DNA of 64,000 nt from Brachycybe producta. Lineage: Eukaryota; Arthropoda; Diplopoda; Playtdesmida; Andrognathidae. Each line of letters starts with the position of its first letter. Positions within the stretch are counted from its first letter, which is position 1. Shown piece after piece: positions 1 through 11,530 of this stretch. The translations under genes were made by a program, and so were the position numbers. The stretch lies in NCBI GenBank assembly GCA_036925085.1, contig JAUPFP010000001.1:10977754-11041753 (forward strand). Reading direction: 5' to 3'. The notes under the pieces are model-generated. The model made no database searches. It worked only from the letters and a program-made list of their open reading frames with translations, and was not told where the DNA came from.

Positions 1-540
1 ACTCCAATCTATTTTCTGTTATCATCATTACGTTATGCCTTTGGCTTCATAATGTGTTACGCTATTGTATTGTATTGTATTTTGTTCTTTACGTTTTTAA
101 TGTTTACTTTGCAACCCAATTCGAGAAAGCGGCCATAGTGTGTTTTAACGTGTATCCTTGTTTGCCATATATTTTGTAACTTCGTTATTTTTATATGTTG
201 TTTTATTGAATACAAACTTTTCTTTGCAAAATACTGTATTGACTATCTTTTTCTTTCCTTTGCCGGGACCAGAGTCTGGGGTGTAGGTGTTTGAGGCGAA
301 TCAGTAATGTCTTGCGATTTTAGCGCATGTGGTGGAGGGCGTTTTTTTGCATTGTGCTAGGAATTGAGTTGTACACATAAATTGTAAACAAACGCATGGG
401 GCTTTTCGATAGGAGTGTTGACTGGTGAGAAAATGCGGAAGCATATCTATTTTTTTTGGGAGTCATATTTCTTCTTTCTCATGGTTCATGTTCCGTGACG
501 CATGTTCAAAGCAGGAGGACGTGCTTCATTTTGGTTGAGG
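1..540. other. Unassigned AT-rich sequence
   Basis: No coding pattern, repeat boundary or RNA gene can be recognised here. The base composition and T-rich runs resemble the intergenic background elsewhere in the window. Confidence 0.4.
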
Positions 541-543
541 GGG

Positions 544-745
544 TGTAGCGACCCCATCTTTCTCTTTAACAACATTGGCATGACGTCACATATGTTGATG
601 TCATGGCCTGTTTTTCTCTTGCTTGTATTACCATGGCAACCGGGTGTGGTCTGCCCTCAATCTCTCAATCTTCACCCAAGGCATAAAAGCCACTTTCGCT
701 TCCTAACCCTTTTTTTAAATAAAGAGTTTTTATCGAAACTTTCTT
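544..745 (+). promoter_or_regulatory. LTR-like promoter block (CRE, TATA, polyA signal)
   Basis: The stretch starts with TGTAGCGACCCC, close to the TGTGACGACCC start of the Gypsy LTR at 5439. It has a perfect CRE (TGACGTCA, 581-588), a TATA-like CATAAAAG at 682-689 and AATAAA at 718-723. This order, a TG start then CRE, TATA and polyA signal within 200 bp, is typical of an LTR. No matching second LTR or target duplication was found, so this is an inference. Confidence 0.3.
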
Positions 746-769
746 AGAATCTTTTACGACTACCTAACT

Positions 770-1620
770 TTCTTTGCATCTTTTACAACTTTCATGTAGG
801 CTAGCATTAGGACAGTAAACTCCATTCCTGGCCCAATTTATTCTTAACCTAAATTTCCCTTCAACAAAAAGCTTGCAGTATACAAGTAATAGGCAACCAA
901 GATCTTACAAGACCCCACATTAAAATTTTGTCAAAGTTCAAATACAAAACATACCCCAATAGTATAATGCAGGTGCTTCACAAACCTTTCTTTCAAGAAT
1001 TATTTTCACACTCACACACTCTCTTCGAGAGTCTGCCACACTCTGTCTAAAGTATGAAAATCACTAACTATATTCTGATTTTTGTTTTTTCCTTATCTAT
1101 AATTGGTTAATTTGGGTTTCTTCTTTAATTGTTTTATTGGCCAAACATATGATTCACATATTATAGCATTATGTGAATATTATGTGATTGACAGCAGTTA
1201 CATTAGACAATAATTGAAGTTAACCTTTTTAACAGGGGTCAATTTTATATTAACTTTTTTCTTCTTTAAATTATTGTATCTCCATTTCCTATGCAGGTGT
1301 TGTATATTTCTTTATGTGGCTTTAGTATTTGTTAGTAGTAGTATCATATTACCTTTCACTTTCTAATTTTTTGAATTAAGTTCCTTGTTTATCTATGTGA
1401 CCGGTGTGGTCACAAAATAAACTTAAAAAAATCCAAAATTGAAATTTGAATTTTATATCACACTAACGGTTTTGTTCTTCTCTGCAAAAGTTTAAATTTA
1501 TAGGCCTTGCTGACAGGTTAATGGGTGCTTCACTTTAAAAACAATAAAGCACAAGATCATAATTCAATTTATAGTTTGAGAAACCAGTACACTTGTTTTT
1601 GTAGCCTAACAATAACTGTT
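770..1620. other. Unassigned sequence
   Basis: AT-rich with short T and A runs. No reading frame with family resemblance and no clear repeat ends were seen. Confidence 0.4.
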
Positions 1621-1639
1621 AAGTTTTACATATCTCGGT

Positions 1640-2345
1640 CCATGTTCTTATATGCTCGGACTCTACTACAGCTTTGCAAGCAGTTACAAGAGGAAATACT
1701 ACAAACAGAGCTGCATATGAGGCTAACATAGCCATTCAACAACTAAGAAGAAACTTAGGAACAACAATACGGGTTGCATAGATAAAGGCTCACATTGGGC
1801 ATCACTTCAACAAGCTGGCCGATGCGGCAGCGAAAAGGGGAACTCTACAAACGGTCATCAAGAAATACCCCACTTCAATGGCATACCTTGAACAACATCA
1901 GTGGTTTGTAATTCAGATAGTATGGCAGCACATGTGGAACATAGCGAGTCAGGAACGCCAACTGTACAGTTTCTTGCCAGAGGTTCCCCATCAAGCAGGC
2001 CTACTGACAGGCAGACTGTTACAGCTTCTTACCGGACATGGTCCATTCCAGACATACCGTTGTCGATGTCAAATCTCACATGAGCTGAAGTGTGCCTGTG
2101 GTGGAGGTGGTAGTGAAACATTAGATCATATCCTGTATGACTGTGGAATGGCAAATAGGGTTATGGCAAGACATGCACTGGCCAGGTTCATCACGAGTAA
2201 TGGATATCACTGGCCATTGGAAAAAGAAGATGTTCTACATGAACAGGAACAGTGGCGGTTTTCGGAAGCAACTCATTTGGTGCTCGGACCTAGTAACAGA
2301 CCACAGCCTCACAGTGTGCATGCAATGCCTGGTCATCTATGGTGA
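1640..2345 (+). pseudogene. 3' end of non-LTR retrotransposon (RNase H and C-terminal CCHC-like tail), R1/I/jockey group
   Basis: One frame runs through the end of an RNase H domain (CSDSTTALQAV, then IKAHIGHHFNKLADAAAK) and continues into the C-terminal tail of LINE ORF2 proteins. The tail has the cysteine/histidine cluster CACGGGGSETLDHILYDC near 2095-2145. The frame is interrupted by an in-frame TAG just before IKAHIGH (about 1780), so the copy is dead. The 5' part is absent, as expected for 5'-truncated insertion. The stop is followed by a short 3' UTR and a TAAC repeat tail at 2421-2440. R1, LOA and I-type elements share this layout, and the clade cannot be settled by eye. Confidence 0.75.
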
Positions 2346-2420
2346 CCGAGTAGTTTAAAAAACTTATAAAACTTTTCATGTAGGGCCTAAAGCCTATCGG
2401 CGGGTGGGCCTGAAATCTTT

Positions 2421-2440
2421 AACTAACTAACTAACTAACC
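2421..2440 (+). repeat. (TAAC)n 3' tail of the LINE remnant
   Basis: Five AACT/TAAC units follow the LINE 3' UTR. Short tandem repeats instead of poly(A) are normal 3' ends for several non-LTR clades, so this marks the right boundary of the insertion. Confidence 0.7.
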
Positions 2441-2849
2441 TATAAAAGCTGACTTTGAAAATGATTCAGTCTGTTCTAACAGGAATCACAGAAATGTAAC
2501 ATTAGTGAAAGTTCCTTTTGGAACTGTCTTGAAGTCTTAGGCCTATACATTCTGTTAAATGAAGGCTTAGGCCTAATTGACGTGTTGTAAATGAAGGTTT
2601 TAACCTTAAGTATTTCCATAATGGAAGGCATAGACCTAAATCACCTAATTGTAAAGTTTTGAATGTTGTAACTGAACAGTGCCTGTAATGATTGACTGGA
2701 GAGTGAATAGTGTCTGTAATGATCGATTCGAATGCATCGCCAAACTAATTAAAGGAGTCTGAAAGATGGAAACTGTTGAAGATTATGGTTTATTTATATA
2801 TGTGACTCCGGTCACATCTATTATTACCACCTGCTACATTCATCGTAAG

Positions 2850-2886
2850 TTTTTTATAAGTTTTATAAGTTTTATAAGTTTTTTTA
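2850..2886 (+). repeat. Short tandem repeat, TTTTATAAG units
   Basis: Three to four near-identical 9-10 bp units in a row. The surrounding stretch 2450-3400 has no recognisable gene or repeat edge. Confidence 0.6.
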
Positions 2887-3399
2887 TCGGCAGATGTTTT
2901 TACTCGAATTATATTTGATACACTTTAATTGTTTATTGCTTTTTTATTGTTTAATTGTTAGGTGTTTGCTTTCCATTGTTTATTGCTCTCTATTATTTGT
3001 TTTGTATGTTATGTGTTTGTTTTCTGTTTGTCTTTCTCGTCATAAGATGTATTTCTTTTTTCTTTCAACACCTAACATCTAGCTTAAAATATTATGTGGT
3101 TTAACCACCCTTATAGTTTGTTCTTCATTTTGCATCTAAGAGGCATATGCACTGTAAAACCTGTTACATACATAACATATTTCCCTGACATTGGAAAATA
3201 CACACCAATGGTTCTTAGCAAATACTTAGCGAAGACAGAGGAGAATAACAAAGTGGTGCAGTCGACAGGATTATTTTAAAACAATATTTCGAAAACAAAT
3301 TTGGTATGTTGTTCATTTCTGGATGGAACTACCTAGGCAAAGAACAGAAGAAATAAATGCTCAATGTCCTTTTCTTAGATGTTGTTTTCGAATTTACAT

Positions 3400-4066
3400 T
3401 TTTAGAAATGATTGGCAGTGGGCCCCTAGGAGTCCGTTCCGAAGCTGTCCGTATGAGTGTTTCAGACTTGCCTCCTGGTAACTATCCATCGATAGTAGCC
3501 CCAGCTGGAACTACTGTCAACACCAACCTCGCTGGTTACGCCCTCTACTCTTCCAACGTAACGAAGCAAAAAACATCTTGTTTGCAAACAGAATCAACGC
3601 CCAAGAATTCCCATCTAGCATTCAAAACACAGGCATCAACTATGGATTGGTCCTCGCCATTTCAAACATTCTCGCCAAAACAAAAACGTTCAAAATACAG
3701 AGCTGCACTCCAATCTCATTCGGAGAATGTTGTTGGAGGATGTTGTTTCCCAACATCCCAATCAATAAATTAGAAGTCTACACCGAGTCTCTCATTCGAG
3801 AGTCTCTTGCATCCTTTGGACTAGGAACCGATTTTGGTTTCCAATTGTTCAAGGAACCATGACCTCACCCAGACAATCAACCCTTGGCTGTCCATACAAC
3901 ATGGTGCTGTATAAACAACAATCAACAGCATCCAACACGTGAGGCTTGGGTGAACAACTGCAACCAACGCCGCACTCAAAATCTTCCACCTCAGTTTCTT
4001 CTCCACGTGTTCAGAGGTCTCTCTCAGAACATGCGCAATTATCGTGAACGAAACGAGAATCACTAG
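3400..4066 (+). pseudogene. Unidentified frameshifted coding remnant
   Basis: Reading frames here have balanced protein-like composition, unlike the AT-rich background. The first frame (3357-3773) is protein-like to about 3553. The second takes over near 3557 and runs past an in-frame TGA (about 3859) to a TAG at 4064-4066. The second frame contains FANRINAQEFPSSIQNTG and later TREAWVNNC and FRGLSQNMRNY. The protein is not recognised. A virus-derived nucleocapsid-like insertion or a retroelement gag are both possible, and neither is shown. The Gypsy fragment begins at once after the stop. Confidence 0.45.
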
Positions 4067-4068
4067 CT

Positions 4069-5399
4069 TGAGCCTGTGAACATTTTCACCTGTACTTATA
4101 TGGTACCACATATACCATACAAACTGACCACAAACCACTAGAAATTTTGGACTCAACAAACTCCCGACCTTCTACGCTTGCAAACATACCACTTCACCAT
4201 TAGTTACATTAAAGGAGCTTGCAACATCGCAGATTCGCTTTCAAGACTGACGAAAACCAAGCCAACTTCAAATATTGACCTTGAAGACAGGTACTATATT
4301 GATGCCATTACTTCTTCTGCATTACCACATGCAACAACACTGAAAGATATACAAAAGGCAATGACTGCAGATCAAGACATGCTGACATTATGCACATCTA
4401 TTCAATGAAACACTCCACACTTACGCGACAAACGTTTTCAAAGAATCTGGGATGAACTAGCCATTAACGACAACATAATTCTACGTGGAACACGCATCCT
4501 GATTCCAACTCCACTTCGTAAAAAATACTTGAACTTGCACACACTGAACATCAAGGTATTGTATGCATAAAACAACGGCTGAGAACCAAAGTCTGGTGGC
4601 GTTGTCAAGCAACCAGAGACCCACCAGCACCTCCGGCCATGACTCCAACAACATTACCGAACAAGCCTTGGAGTGAACTGGCACTGGACATCTGTGGACC
4701 TATGCCAACAGGAGATTTTGTAATTGTCCTTGTTGACTATTACAGCCGATGGCCCGAAACAAAAATCATGAAAAAAATTACAGCTAAAGCCATTATAGAT
4801 TGTCTTGATGAAGTTTTCTCTCGATTGGGCTACCCAACAAAAATTACTACAGACAATGGCAGACAGTTCATTGCACAAGAGTTTGAGGAGTATCTACACT
4901 CCTGGCGTATACAACATGTATATATGGCCTCAGCCTAATGGGATGGTTGAACGGTTAAATCGCTCATTTCAACATGCACTCACTGCATCCACTGTTGATC
5001 AAAAGAGAAACTGAGAGGCTGCTCTCCTTTCATTTCTATTCGCATACCGTACAACACCACATACGGGAACAAACAAATCACCATGGAAGAAAATTAAATG
5101 ATGGAATTCCAGTTTGGCCTACAACGAAACCAATGGATAACAACCTCAAAAATTTTAGCAGGAAGTACAAGATGAAGTACACGGAGTACACAAACAGAAA
5201 CCGACATGCTCAATCTCCTCCTGTATTCAAAACAGGTGACAAAGTCCTCATTTGTCGCATGATTCGTCGCAAGCTTCAACCAAGTTACAAAGTCGATCTA
5301 TATGACGTAATAAACCACGAAGGACGTCGTGTGACTGTTCATCGTGAAAATGGGCCTACTTATTCCCGTCATATTTCCCACATTAAACATTTTTATTGA
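4069..5399 (+). mobile_element. Ty3/Gypsy pol fragment: RT-RNase H end, integrase, C-terminus
   Basis: The fragment opens inside the RT-linked RNase H with ACEHFHLYLYG and IQTDHKPLEIL, then YIKGACNIADSLSRL. The H2C2 zinc finger of integrase is mostly deleted near 4600. The integrase core follows with its catalytic triad visible: ALDICGP, TTDNGRQF and PNGMVERLNRS. The C-terminal segment ends with TGDKVLI and YSRHISHIKHFY at 5399. At least four frameshifts or stops (about 4190, 4407, 4925, 5013) show it is inactive. Gag, protease and most of RT are missing. A polypurine tract (5419-5431) and an LTR follow, as in intact elements. Confidence 0.9.
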
Positions 5400-5418
5400 T
5401 AATTGCATGGTAAGCTCT

Positions 5419-5431
5419 AAAGAAAAGGGGG
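5419..5431 (+). other. Polypurine tract before Gypsy LTR
   Basis: AAAGAAAAGGGGG sits 20 bp after the pol stop and directly before the LTR start. It is the plus-strand primer site expected in LTR retrotransposons. Confidence 0.75.
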
Positions 5432-5432
5432 A

Positions 5433-5884
5433 TGTTATTGTGACGACCCAGTTTTGCTACTTTATGGAGCAACAACTAAATTCCCATTGTCGTCTGCTAG
5501 GCACCTCAAATTGGTTGCCAAGCAGACGACAAAATGGCCAGCAAGAGTCCCTGTCCTCCCCCAGGTGGAGCAGCCTGGGGGTGATATATATGGCGGTGGC
5601 CATTATATCTGGGCAGTGGAAAGTTCACCCTTAGGCTGTGTGCACATGCTTCTGATTACTCCATCAATCTTCATCAGGTGGCCAAGATGGCCACCATTCA
5701 TCTTTTGTTTCCATTGTGAATAGAGGTCAATGACCTCCTCTCCTGGCTGAATTAGCCAGGAGATTCATCTATTTAACCAGCAGATATTGCTACTTGCTAC
5801 GTGAGTGTTTTATTTATTCTTTGAATAAATTGTATTTATATTATCACTCTATACTGTGTCCGTGTCTTTATTTCTACAATAATT
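5433..5884 (+). repeat. Gypsy long terminal repeat
   Basis: The LTR begins TGTTATTGTGACGACCC after the polypurine tract. Its ends carry a 7-bp inverted match, TTATTGT at 5435-5441 and ACAATAA at 5876-5882. An AATAAA lies at about 5824 near the 3' end. The following bases, TTGGGGACGTAACC, look like a primer-binding site and 5' leader rather than host flank. The exact 3' boundary is uncertain by a few bases. Confidence 0.7.
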
Positions 5885-6231
5885 GGGGACGTAACCGCGG
5901 GGAGGGTGGGGGTTCCGGTGTGGGGAAACACCATCACCGTCCTGTTCCATCATGTTTTCCGGCATGTCGGCCGGTTCTTCGCGCGCGGTTCCACGGTAGG
6001 ATTCATCAGGAATCTACCGTGGACTCTTCGTATTGTTTGGCGGCCACTCGTCCGTCGACTTGTGGCATGGGAACCTCCGTCTGGCGCTACCGTGGACACG
6101 GACGGGTACAAGAGGAGGGCTGGCCAGCGCTTGGGTCCCGTCCCAAGGAGGTTCAGCGGTGGTAAGTGGGCAAAATTTACCAGGGTTATTATAATGGCCC
6201 AGTCGGGTTGTTACATTATGTCCTATCATAT

Positions 6232-6233
<2 letters not shown>
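5884..6233 (+). other. LTR-element 5' leader-like sequence with hairpin
   Basis: GC-richer than its surroundings. It starts with TGGGGACGTAACC, a plausible tRNA primer-binding site, and contains a strong hairpin at 5990-6023 (arms TCCACGGTAG and CTACCGTGGA). An open frame runs from 5906 but ends in the microsatellite, and its product is not recognised. It may be the start of a second internal region joined to the LTR. Confidence 0.45.
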
Positions 6234-6282
<49 letters not shown>

Positions 6283-6286
6283 CATA

Positions 6287-6346
<60 letters not shown>

Positions 6347-6404
6347 CATATATATATACATATATATATATACATATACATATACACATATACATTATAT
6401 ACAT

Positions 6405-6479
<75 letters not shown>

Positions 6480-6559
6480 CATATATATATACATATATAT
6501 ATACATATATATATACATATATATATATACATATACATATACACATATACATATATATA

Positions 6560-6608
<49 letters not shown>
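6234..6608. repeat. (TA)n microsatellite with ATAC interruptions
   Basis: About 375 bp of almost pure TA with regularly placed TATACATA steps. Open frames on both strands encode only Tyr-Ile runs and are artefacts. It is the insertion target of the hAT element that follows. Confidence 0.98.
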
Positions 6609-8612
6609 GGGCCCAGAACTTGATGCTTAGACATCTTTTATAAAATGTCGAAATTGATCATGGATTACATAGAAACACCATTTTTGACATTCTAAGTAAA
6701 ATGAGCCCATGTCATGTTGGCATATTTAAGCATATTCTATGATCATGGCATATAGCATGCATATTTTAAGCTAAATCTTCAAATGGGTCATTTTCTGCTA
6801 AATTAAGAAAATTTCCAATTTTTTTTAGTTACTATAAAATAAATTTGTGAATGTTTTTCATAATTTATTAATCAATGCTATCATGTTACTTTTTGGATGG
6901 ATGTAAGTCACTATGCCAAAGTGCCATTACATAAATGTACACTTTTCAATATTTCCTGTGCATAGGCATAGCTATTTTGCCATGTGACCATGCCCTATAG
7001 ACATACAGCAAAATGATGTTGAGCTGTGTGGTTTTTGCTTCTCTTAACTAAATACTTAATTGTTAATAATTTCAATTATTGTCTTATTAACCAATCAAGG
7101 TTATACTATGGGCAAGGTTAGTAAGCCTGCAAGGTTGAGAACATTTGTTGACATGTTTGGCAAAGATGAGCTATCAACAGATGGAACAGTCCTGTTTTGT
7201 AAGTTGTGTGAGAAATCCATTGGCAATAAGAAGCTGTTTCAAGTTAAACAGCATATGGAAACCAAGTTGCATAAGGAAAAAGTGAAGAAGAAAGGACCTG
7301 ATGAGCTAAAGCAAGGTTTACTGAGAAAAGATGGCTCTGAATTAACAATAGCAGGTGGTAATAAGTCACAGTACTGTATGGATTTGTGTGCTGCTTTTTT
7401 GTCTGCTGACATTCCTTTCCACAAATTAAGTAATCCTTTACTGCATACCTTCCTAGAAAGGTACACACAGGAACATGTTCCAAACGAATCTTCACTTCGA
7501 AAGAACTATTTACCAGACATGTACAATGATACATTAAAAACATTTGTAGTGCAGTAGGCAGAAAGAAGATATGGGTAAGCATAGATGAAACAAGAGACAG
7601 CCTAGGACGTGCTGTTGCCAATGTTATGGTTGGATTGCTTGAACCAAATGGGCCAGGCCAAGTATATTTACTAACAATGGAAACACTGGAAAAAGTAAAT
7701 CATTCTACAATTGCCATTCTATTCAACAATGCAATGTCTATGTTATGGCCTGGTGGAATTAAAAAATTTTCCACTTAACGTGCTTAGCCCATGGGCTACA
7801 CAAGAGTTGCAGAAGAAATCCGTGGTAACTACAAAAATGTCGACCTTGCTTGCCCCAGATATTCCACTACCTCCAGAACCAGTAATTACACGTTGGGGGA
7901 CGTGGTTAGAAGCTGTTAACTACTTTGCACACAACTTCGAAAAAATCAAAAAAATTGTTAATCAGTTTGACCCAGAAGATGCAGCATCGATCAAGATCGC
8001 TCAAGAACTATTATGCAAGAATGGACTACAAGAACAACTTGCATTCATTTCAACAAATTTTGTGTTTATTGCCACCGCAATCACAAAATTAGAAGGAAGA
8101 GACTCCCCTTTAAAAGATTCGCTGGACATGGTTCTGGATGTTACAAAGAAACTGGATCAATTAGAAAATGCATCTGGTCAAAAAGTTGCTCTGAAACTGA
8201 AGAAAGTGCTGCAAAACAATCCCGATCACTCAACCATCGTAGAAATATCAAAGATTTTGCAGGGGAAGAAAGAAGGTTCACTCAAGAACATTGAACAAGG
8301 CTTAAACAGTTTGGATGTTATGTGTTTTGCATTTGCACCCATAACCTCATGTGAGGTTGAAAGGTCATTCTCAAGATACAAAACTCTCCTTGCCAATAAT
8401 CGACTTTCTTTCAAATTCGAAAATCTTAGGATGACTTCTGTTGTTCACTGCAACTTGTAATTTGAATTATATGTTTCATTTTTAATTTTTCACATTACTA
8501 AAGCAAGGAAATTAAATAAAGATTCTGAGCATATATGAGCATATTTTGTATATTCTTTTAGCATATTTGCATGCATAATTTAGAAAAATTTTGGGCGTGA
8601 AGTTCCGGGCCC
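6609..8612 (+). mobile_element. hAT DNA transposon with terminal inverted repeats
   Basis: The left end GGGCCCAGAACTTGATGC (6609-6626) is the inverted match of the right end GCGTGAAGTTCCGGGCCC (8595-8612). TATATATA flanks both sides (6601-6608, 8613-8620), which fits an 8-bp target duplication but is ambiguous in a TA tract. Clusters of GCATAT motifs lie just inside both ends (6719-6770 and 8527-8580), as expected for transposase-binding subterminal repeats. The interior encodes a broken BED/hAT transposase. Confidence 0.9.
7108..8460 (+). pseudogene. hAT transposase, BED zinc finger, broken
   Basis: The natural start is probably ATG 7108 (MGKVSKPARL). Residues 20-60 form a BED-type finger: CKLC followed by HMETKLH. 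The frame shifts near 7545 into IWVSIDETRDSLG, a hAT RNase H-like core segment. A second shift and an internal deletion fall near 7750-7790. The last frame, ending at 8460, contains VITRWGTWL and the C-terminal hAT dimerisation motif SCEVERSFSRYKTLLANNR. With these lesions and missing core residues it cannot encode active transposase. In intact relatives the protein moves its own element by cut and paste, binding the terminal motifs through the BED finger. Confidence 0.88.
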
Positions 8613-8719
8613 TATATATATATATTCTTTACTTCTGTAAAAGTCCAAATAATATTCACTGAATAAAAACGACCGATTTAACACTAACCCACTAAAGGTA
8701 CAATCCCATTGTTTAGGGA

Positions 8720-8930
8720 TGTGACACATTTAACAGGTAAAGATCTGGGTCCTCAAAAAGGATCCACAAGCCCTAAGGCCTTCCTCATTGAGGATTTCCT
8801 TATTACTCCACCAATGTATAAATACCACTGTACATCTTATGTAATCTCTCTCTTAATGAAAATAAACACAAATCCTAACTACTGAACAAAACAAAGTGTG
8901 TCTTTTTATCTTGCAACTTTGGGACTTAGA
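8720..8930 (+). repeat. Possible solo LTR
   Basis: Starts TGTGACACATTTAAC, has a TATA box (TATAAATA, 8817-8824), AATAAA at 8861-8866, and ends near CTTGCAACTTTGGGAC, where TTTGGGAC could be a primer-binding site. No second copy or target duplication was found, so this is tentative. Confidence 0.35.
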
Positions 8931-9169
8931 ATATTTTAAGTTCTAAAATACAAACACAAGAATGAATTAATTAAATATTCAGTAATTATCATGTAGTAGA
9001 CACAAACAAATGAGTGTTTTCAATAAATAACTAAAAAATAACTACCTTGTAATTGTCAAATAATGAATATGTTCAAGAAATTGTTTTAATAAGGTATAAT
9101 TAGCAATTCTCAAAGTTAAATTACTATTAAGAATTCTGACAAAAAGCATTTTTTTTTCATTATACGAGC

Positions 9170-9690
9170 AAATGTGCTGTTGTTTCTTAAAGAGACCATT
9201 ACCTCTAGAAATTTCTATTTAAAATTATGAAGAGACTTGCCTTTTAATTGTAAAATTAAAATTTAAAAAACTTCAAAATGAATCGTTATTTGGTAGAAAC
9301 TTCCAATTTCAGATAGATGTGCCACCAAACAACATGAATCAGAACTAAATAAAAAGTATACTAGTATACTCGAAAAATATCAATATATCGATATTTAATC
9401 TTTTTGCCTGTGTTGTCACCTGACATTACCTTTAATTCACTATTCAAACACATGCATTTCCTATTCATTTCATAGTACTATGGATTTAATATTGGAATTA
9501 TCCCTCCTGCCACGTGGCTCTCGAGTTGATGTGAAAGTTGTATTGAGTTGAATATGACCAGGAAATACATGTATTTAATTAAGGAATTATGGAAATGTGA
9601 GGTGACAACACATGCCACTTAATTGAGGGGTGACTTTTGTTTTTTAAAAATTTAAAATGGCGTCGTTTGGCGACTAAGAATTTTTTTTTG
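9170..9690. repeat. Dispersed repeat family, copy 1
   Basis: Shares AAAGAGACCATTACCTCTAGAAAT, a segment with ATAGATGTGCCACCAAACAAC and a GAGGTGACAAC segment with the region at 39413-39830, partly in inverted order. A CCACGTGGCTCTCGA segment (about 9512) recurs inverted near 45165. It looks like a degraded inverted-repeat transposon. The exact ends are not defined. Confidence 0.5.
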
Positions 9691-9833
9691 TTATTTTAAG
9701 TGTATATGTGTTATTTGATAAGTTTCAATACATTTATGAAAGATTAAAAAATATTAAAATGTGCGAAAATTAGTTGTTTAAAGTAAAAAGTCAACATCTT
9801 GTTGCAATTCAATCTTAAATTAATGTATTAATA

Positions 9834-10100
9834 TGTGATGACCCTGTCATTTGTCCTGGCAACAGTGCCTATGATGTCACACTCTGACGTCATTGTCTCT
9901 GTTCTCTCCCCTCTTAGCCTCTCGTTAATTCTTGGAAATAAGAATGAATGTTCGTACGTGATGTTGCTATGGCAACGAAAGCCATATATAGTCTGCTTAA
10001 TGGTTAAACGGGTTTTATTGAAGCATGTTCTTTTGAGGCCGTTCTTTTTACCGCCAATTAAAACTGAACACTTCGAACTTTAATTATTTTCTTTTCCAAT
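9834..10100 (+). promoter_or_regulatory. LTR-like promoter block
   Basis: Starts TGTGATGACCC, with a CRE TGACGTCA at 9885-9892 and TATATA at 9985-9990. The layout mirrors the block at 544-745 and the Gypsy LTR start at 5439. It is a candidate LTR remnant without a partner. Confidence 0.3.
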
Positions 10101-10169
10101 TAAAGTTCTCTTTTCGTTTTTCTTACTCTTTTGTGTTTTCGAATATTTTATTAATATTGCATAGCCCAA

Positions 10170-10850
10170 CATTGGCACATTAAACCTGGAAAATGGCCCA
10201 ATGTTGAGCATTGCAATTGAGTCTTTTCTGTGGTTACCATAGCATAACATAGGGACCCAGATTGCATCATTCATTTACATATTGTGTAATGATTGGCCAA
10301 CTTATATCACATGACCAGTGCTTACATGTGTATATAAGTTGGGCTCTCGTAATATTTCAGGTTGTTCTCTTGTAGTATTTCCGTAAGTTCAGCCGGAGGC
10401 TATGCCCGGTTGAGGACCTGATCTCTGACTCCGAATTCAGCCGGAGGTAGACTGCCCGGTTGATTTCTGCTCTGCACTCTGTGAAAGGTGACCAGTAGCC
10501 ACATGCTCGGTTACACCAAAGGTCGGAATCCCTGAGAGTTGTGAGTGACACAACCGCCATGAAAATGCAGAGAGACTGCTGGTAAGGGCCCACAGGACCA
10601 ACAGATGGATGCAACAGATGGAGCAGACAGGGCGGAAACGAGACAACGGAAGCGATAACGTTACAATTCACGTCACAAGTAATCCGAAAGGCATTTGACC
10701 GAGGAAAGATCGATATAGTAGTTGTAATACTCAGATCGATCTTATATGTAATAATTGGCTGTATTGTAGAAACTCCACTTAAAATCTGTAAATAAATAGA
10801 TAACAGAGACACGTGGGTTTGTTGATGTTTCCTTAAGCCATTTAGTAGGT
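10170..10850 (+). other. Possible LTR or promoter-bearing repeat
   Basis: Contains a TATA box (TATATAAG, 10331-10338) followed by two tandem GC-richer units with TTCAGCCGGAGG and TGCCCGGTTGA (10388-10463), and a later AATAAA (about 10792). No protein family is recognised, and 10850-11330 holds nothing further that can be named. Confidence 0.3.
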
Positions 10851-11331
10851 CAATGCTCAGCTGTTTGAACGAAGAGGTAATTTGCACAGGCTGCGCTGAA
10901 AAGAAGAGTCGACAGCCGGTTCTCCGTCCCCTTGAGAAACTAGAGGACTACCTTGTAGTGTAGGGGTAGTCTTGGTAAGGGGCCTGCCTGAGGTTATATA
11001 AGTACAAATCGTCTGCAACGTCGTCTGATCTCTTCTAGAGACGACACTTCGGCCGATATTGGAAGTAAAAGCTATCTGCAATATCGTCTGCTTCCTTCTA
11101 GCAGACGACAATCCGGACAACGTTACACGATAAACGAGGCAGGGACTTTACAAATATTATTATTATTAATTCAAACTAGTTCAACATATACTTATGTTCA
11201 CCTATATTTAATTAATAATTAATACTATGATAACCTAATACTTTCTGCGTCATTTTTATTTGAAATAAAAAAACAAGATTAATATCTTCAAACAAGTTTT
11301 ATCCATTTGAAATGCACTGTTTTTCCACGTA

Positions 11332-11337
<6 letters not shown>

Positions 11338-11362
<25 letters not shown>

Positions 11363-11530
11363 ATGCCAGGTCTGTGTGCGTGTGTGGGTGTCTATCTGTA
11401 ATAACGCTGTACAAACCTTGAAACAAGTCAGAGTTTATATAAATTTAAATGAATAAATGAACCGCTTTTTTTTTCAAGGTCAACTATATGTTGCACCCTT
11501 CCCATCCAAGAACCCCATGATATAAATTTG
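11338..11530 (-). mobile_element. Helitron-like repeat family, partial copy C
   Basis: Reverse complement of the right part of the copies at 16700 and 47936. Shared blocks include CATCCAAGAACCCCATGATA, CAAGGTCAACTATATG and TGCCAGGTCTG next to a (TA)n tract. The hairpin end is missing, so it is truncated. Confidence 0.6.

Noticed and set aside
502..747. 81-codon open frame at the left edge
   Set aside because: Low-complexity hydrophobic composition, no family resemblance, and it overlaps the LTR-like block.
6226..6609. Long open frames on both strands in the TA tract
   Set aside because: Pure Tyr-Ile or Met-Tyr-Ile repeats produced by the microsatellite.
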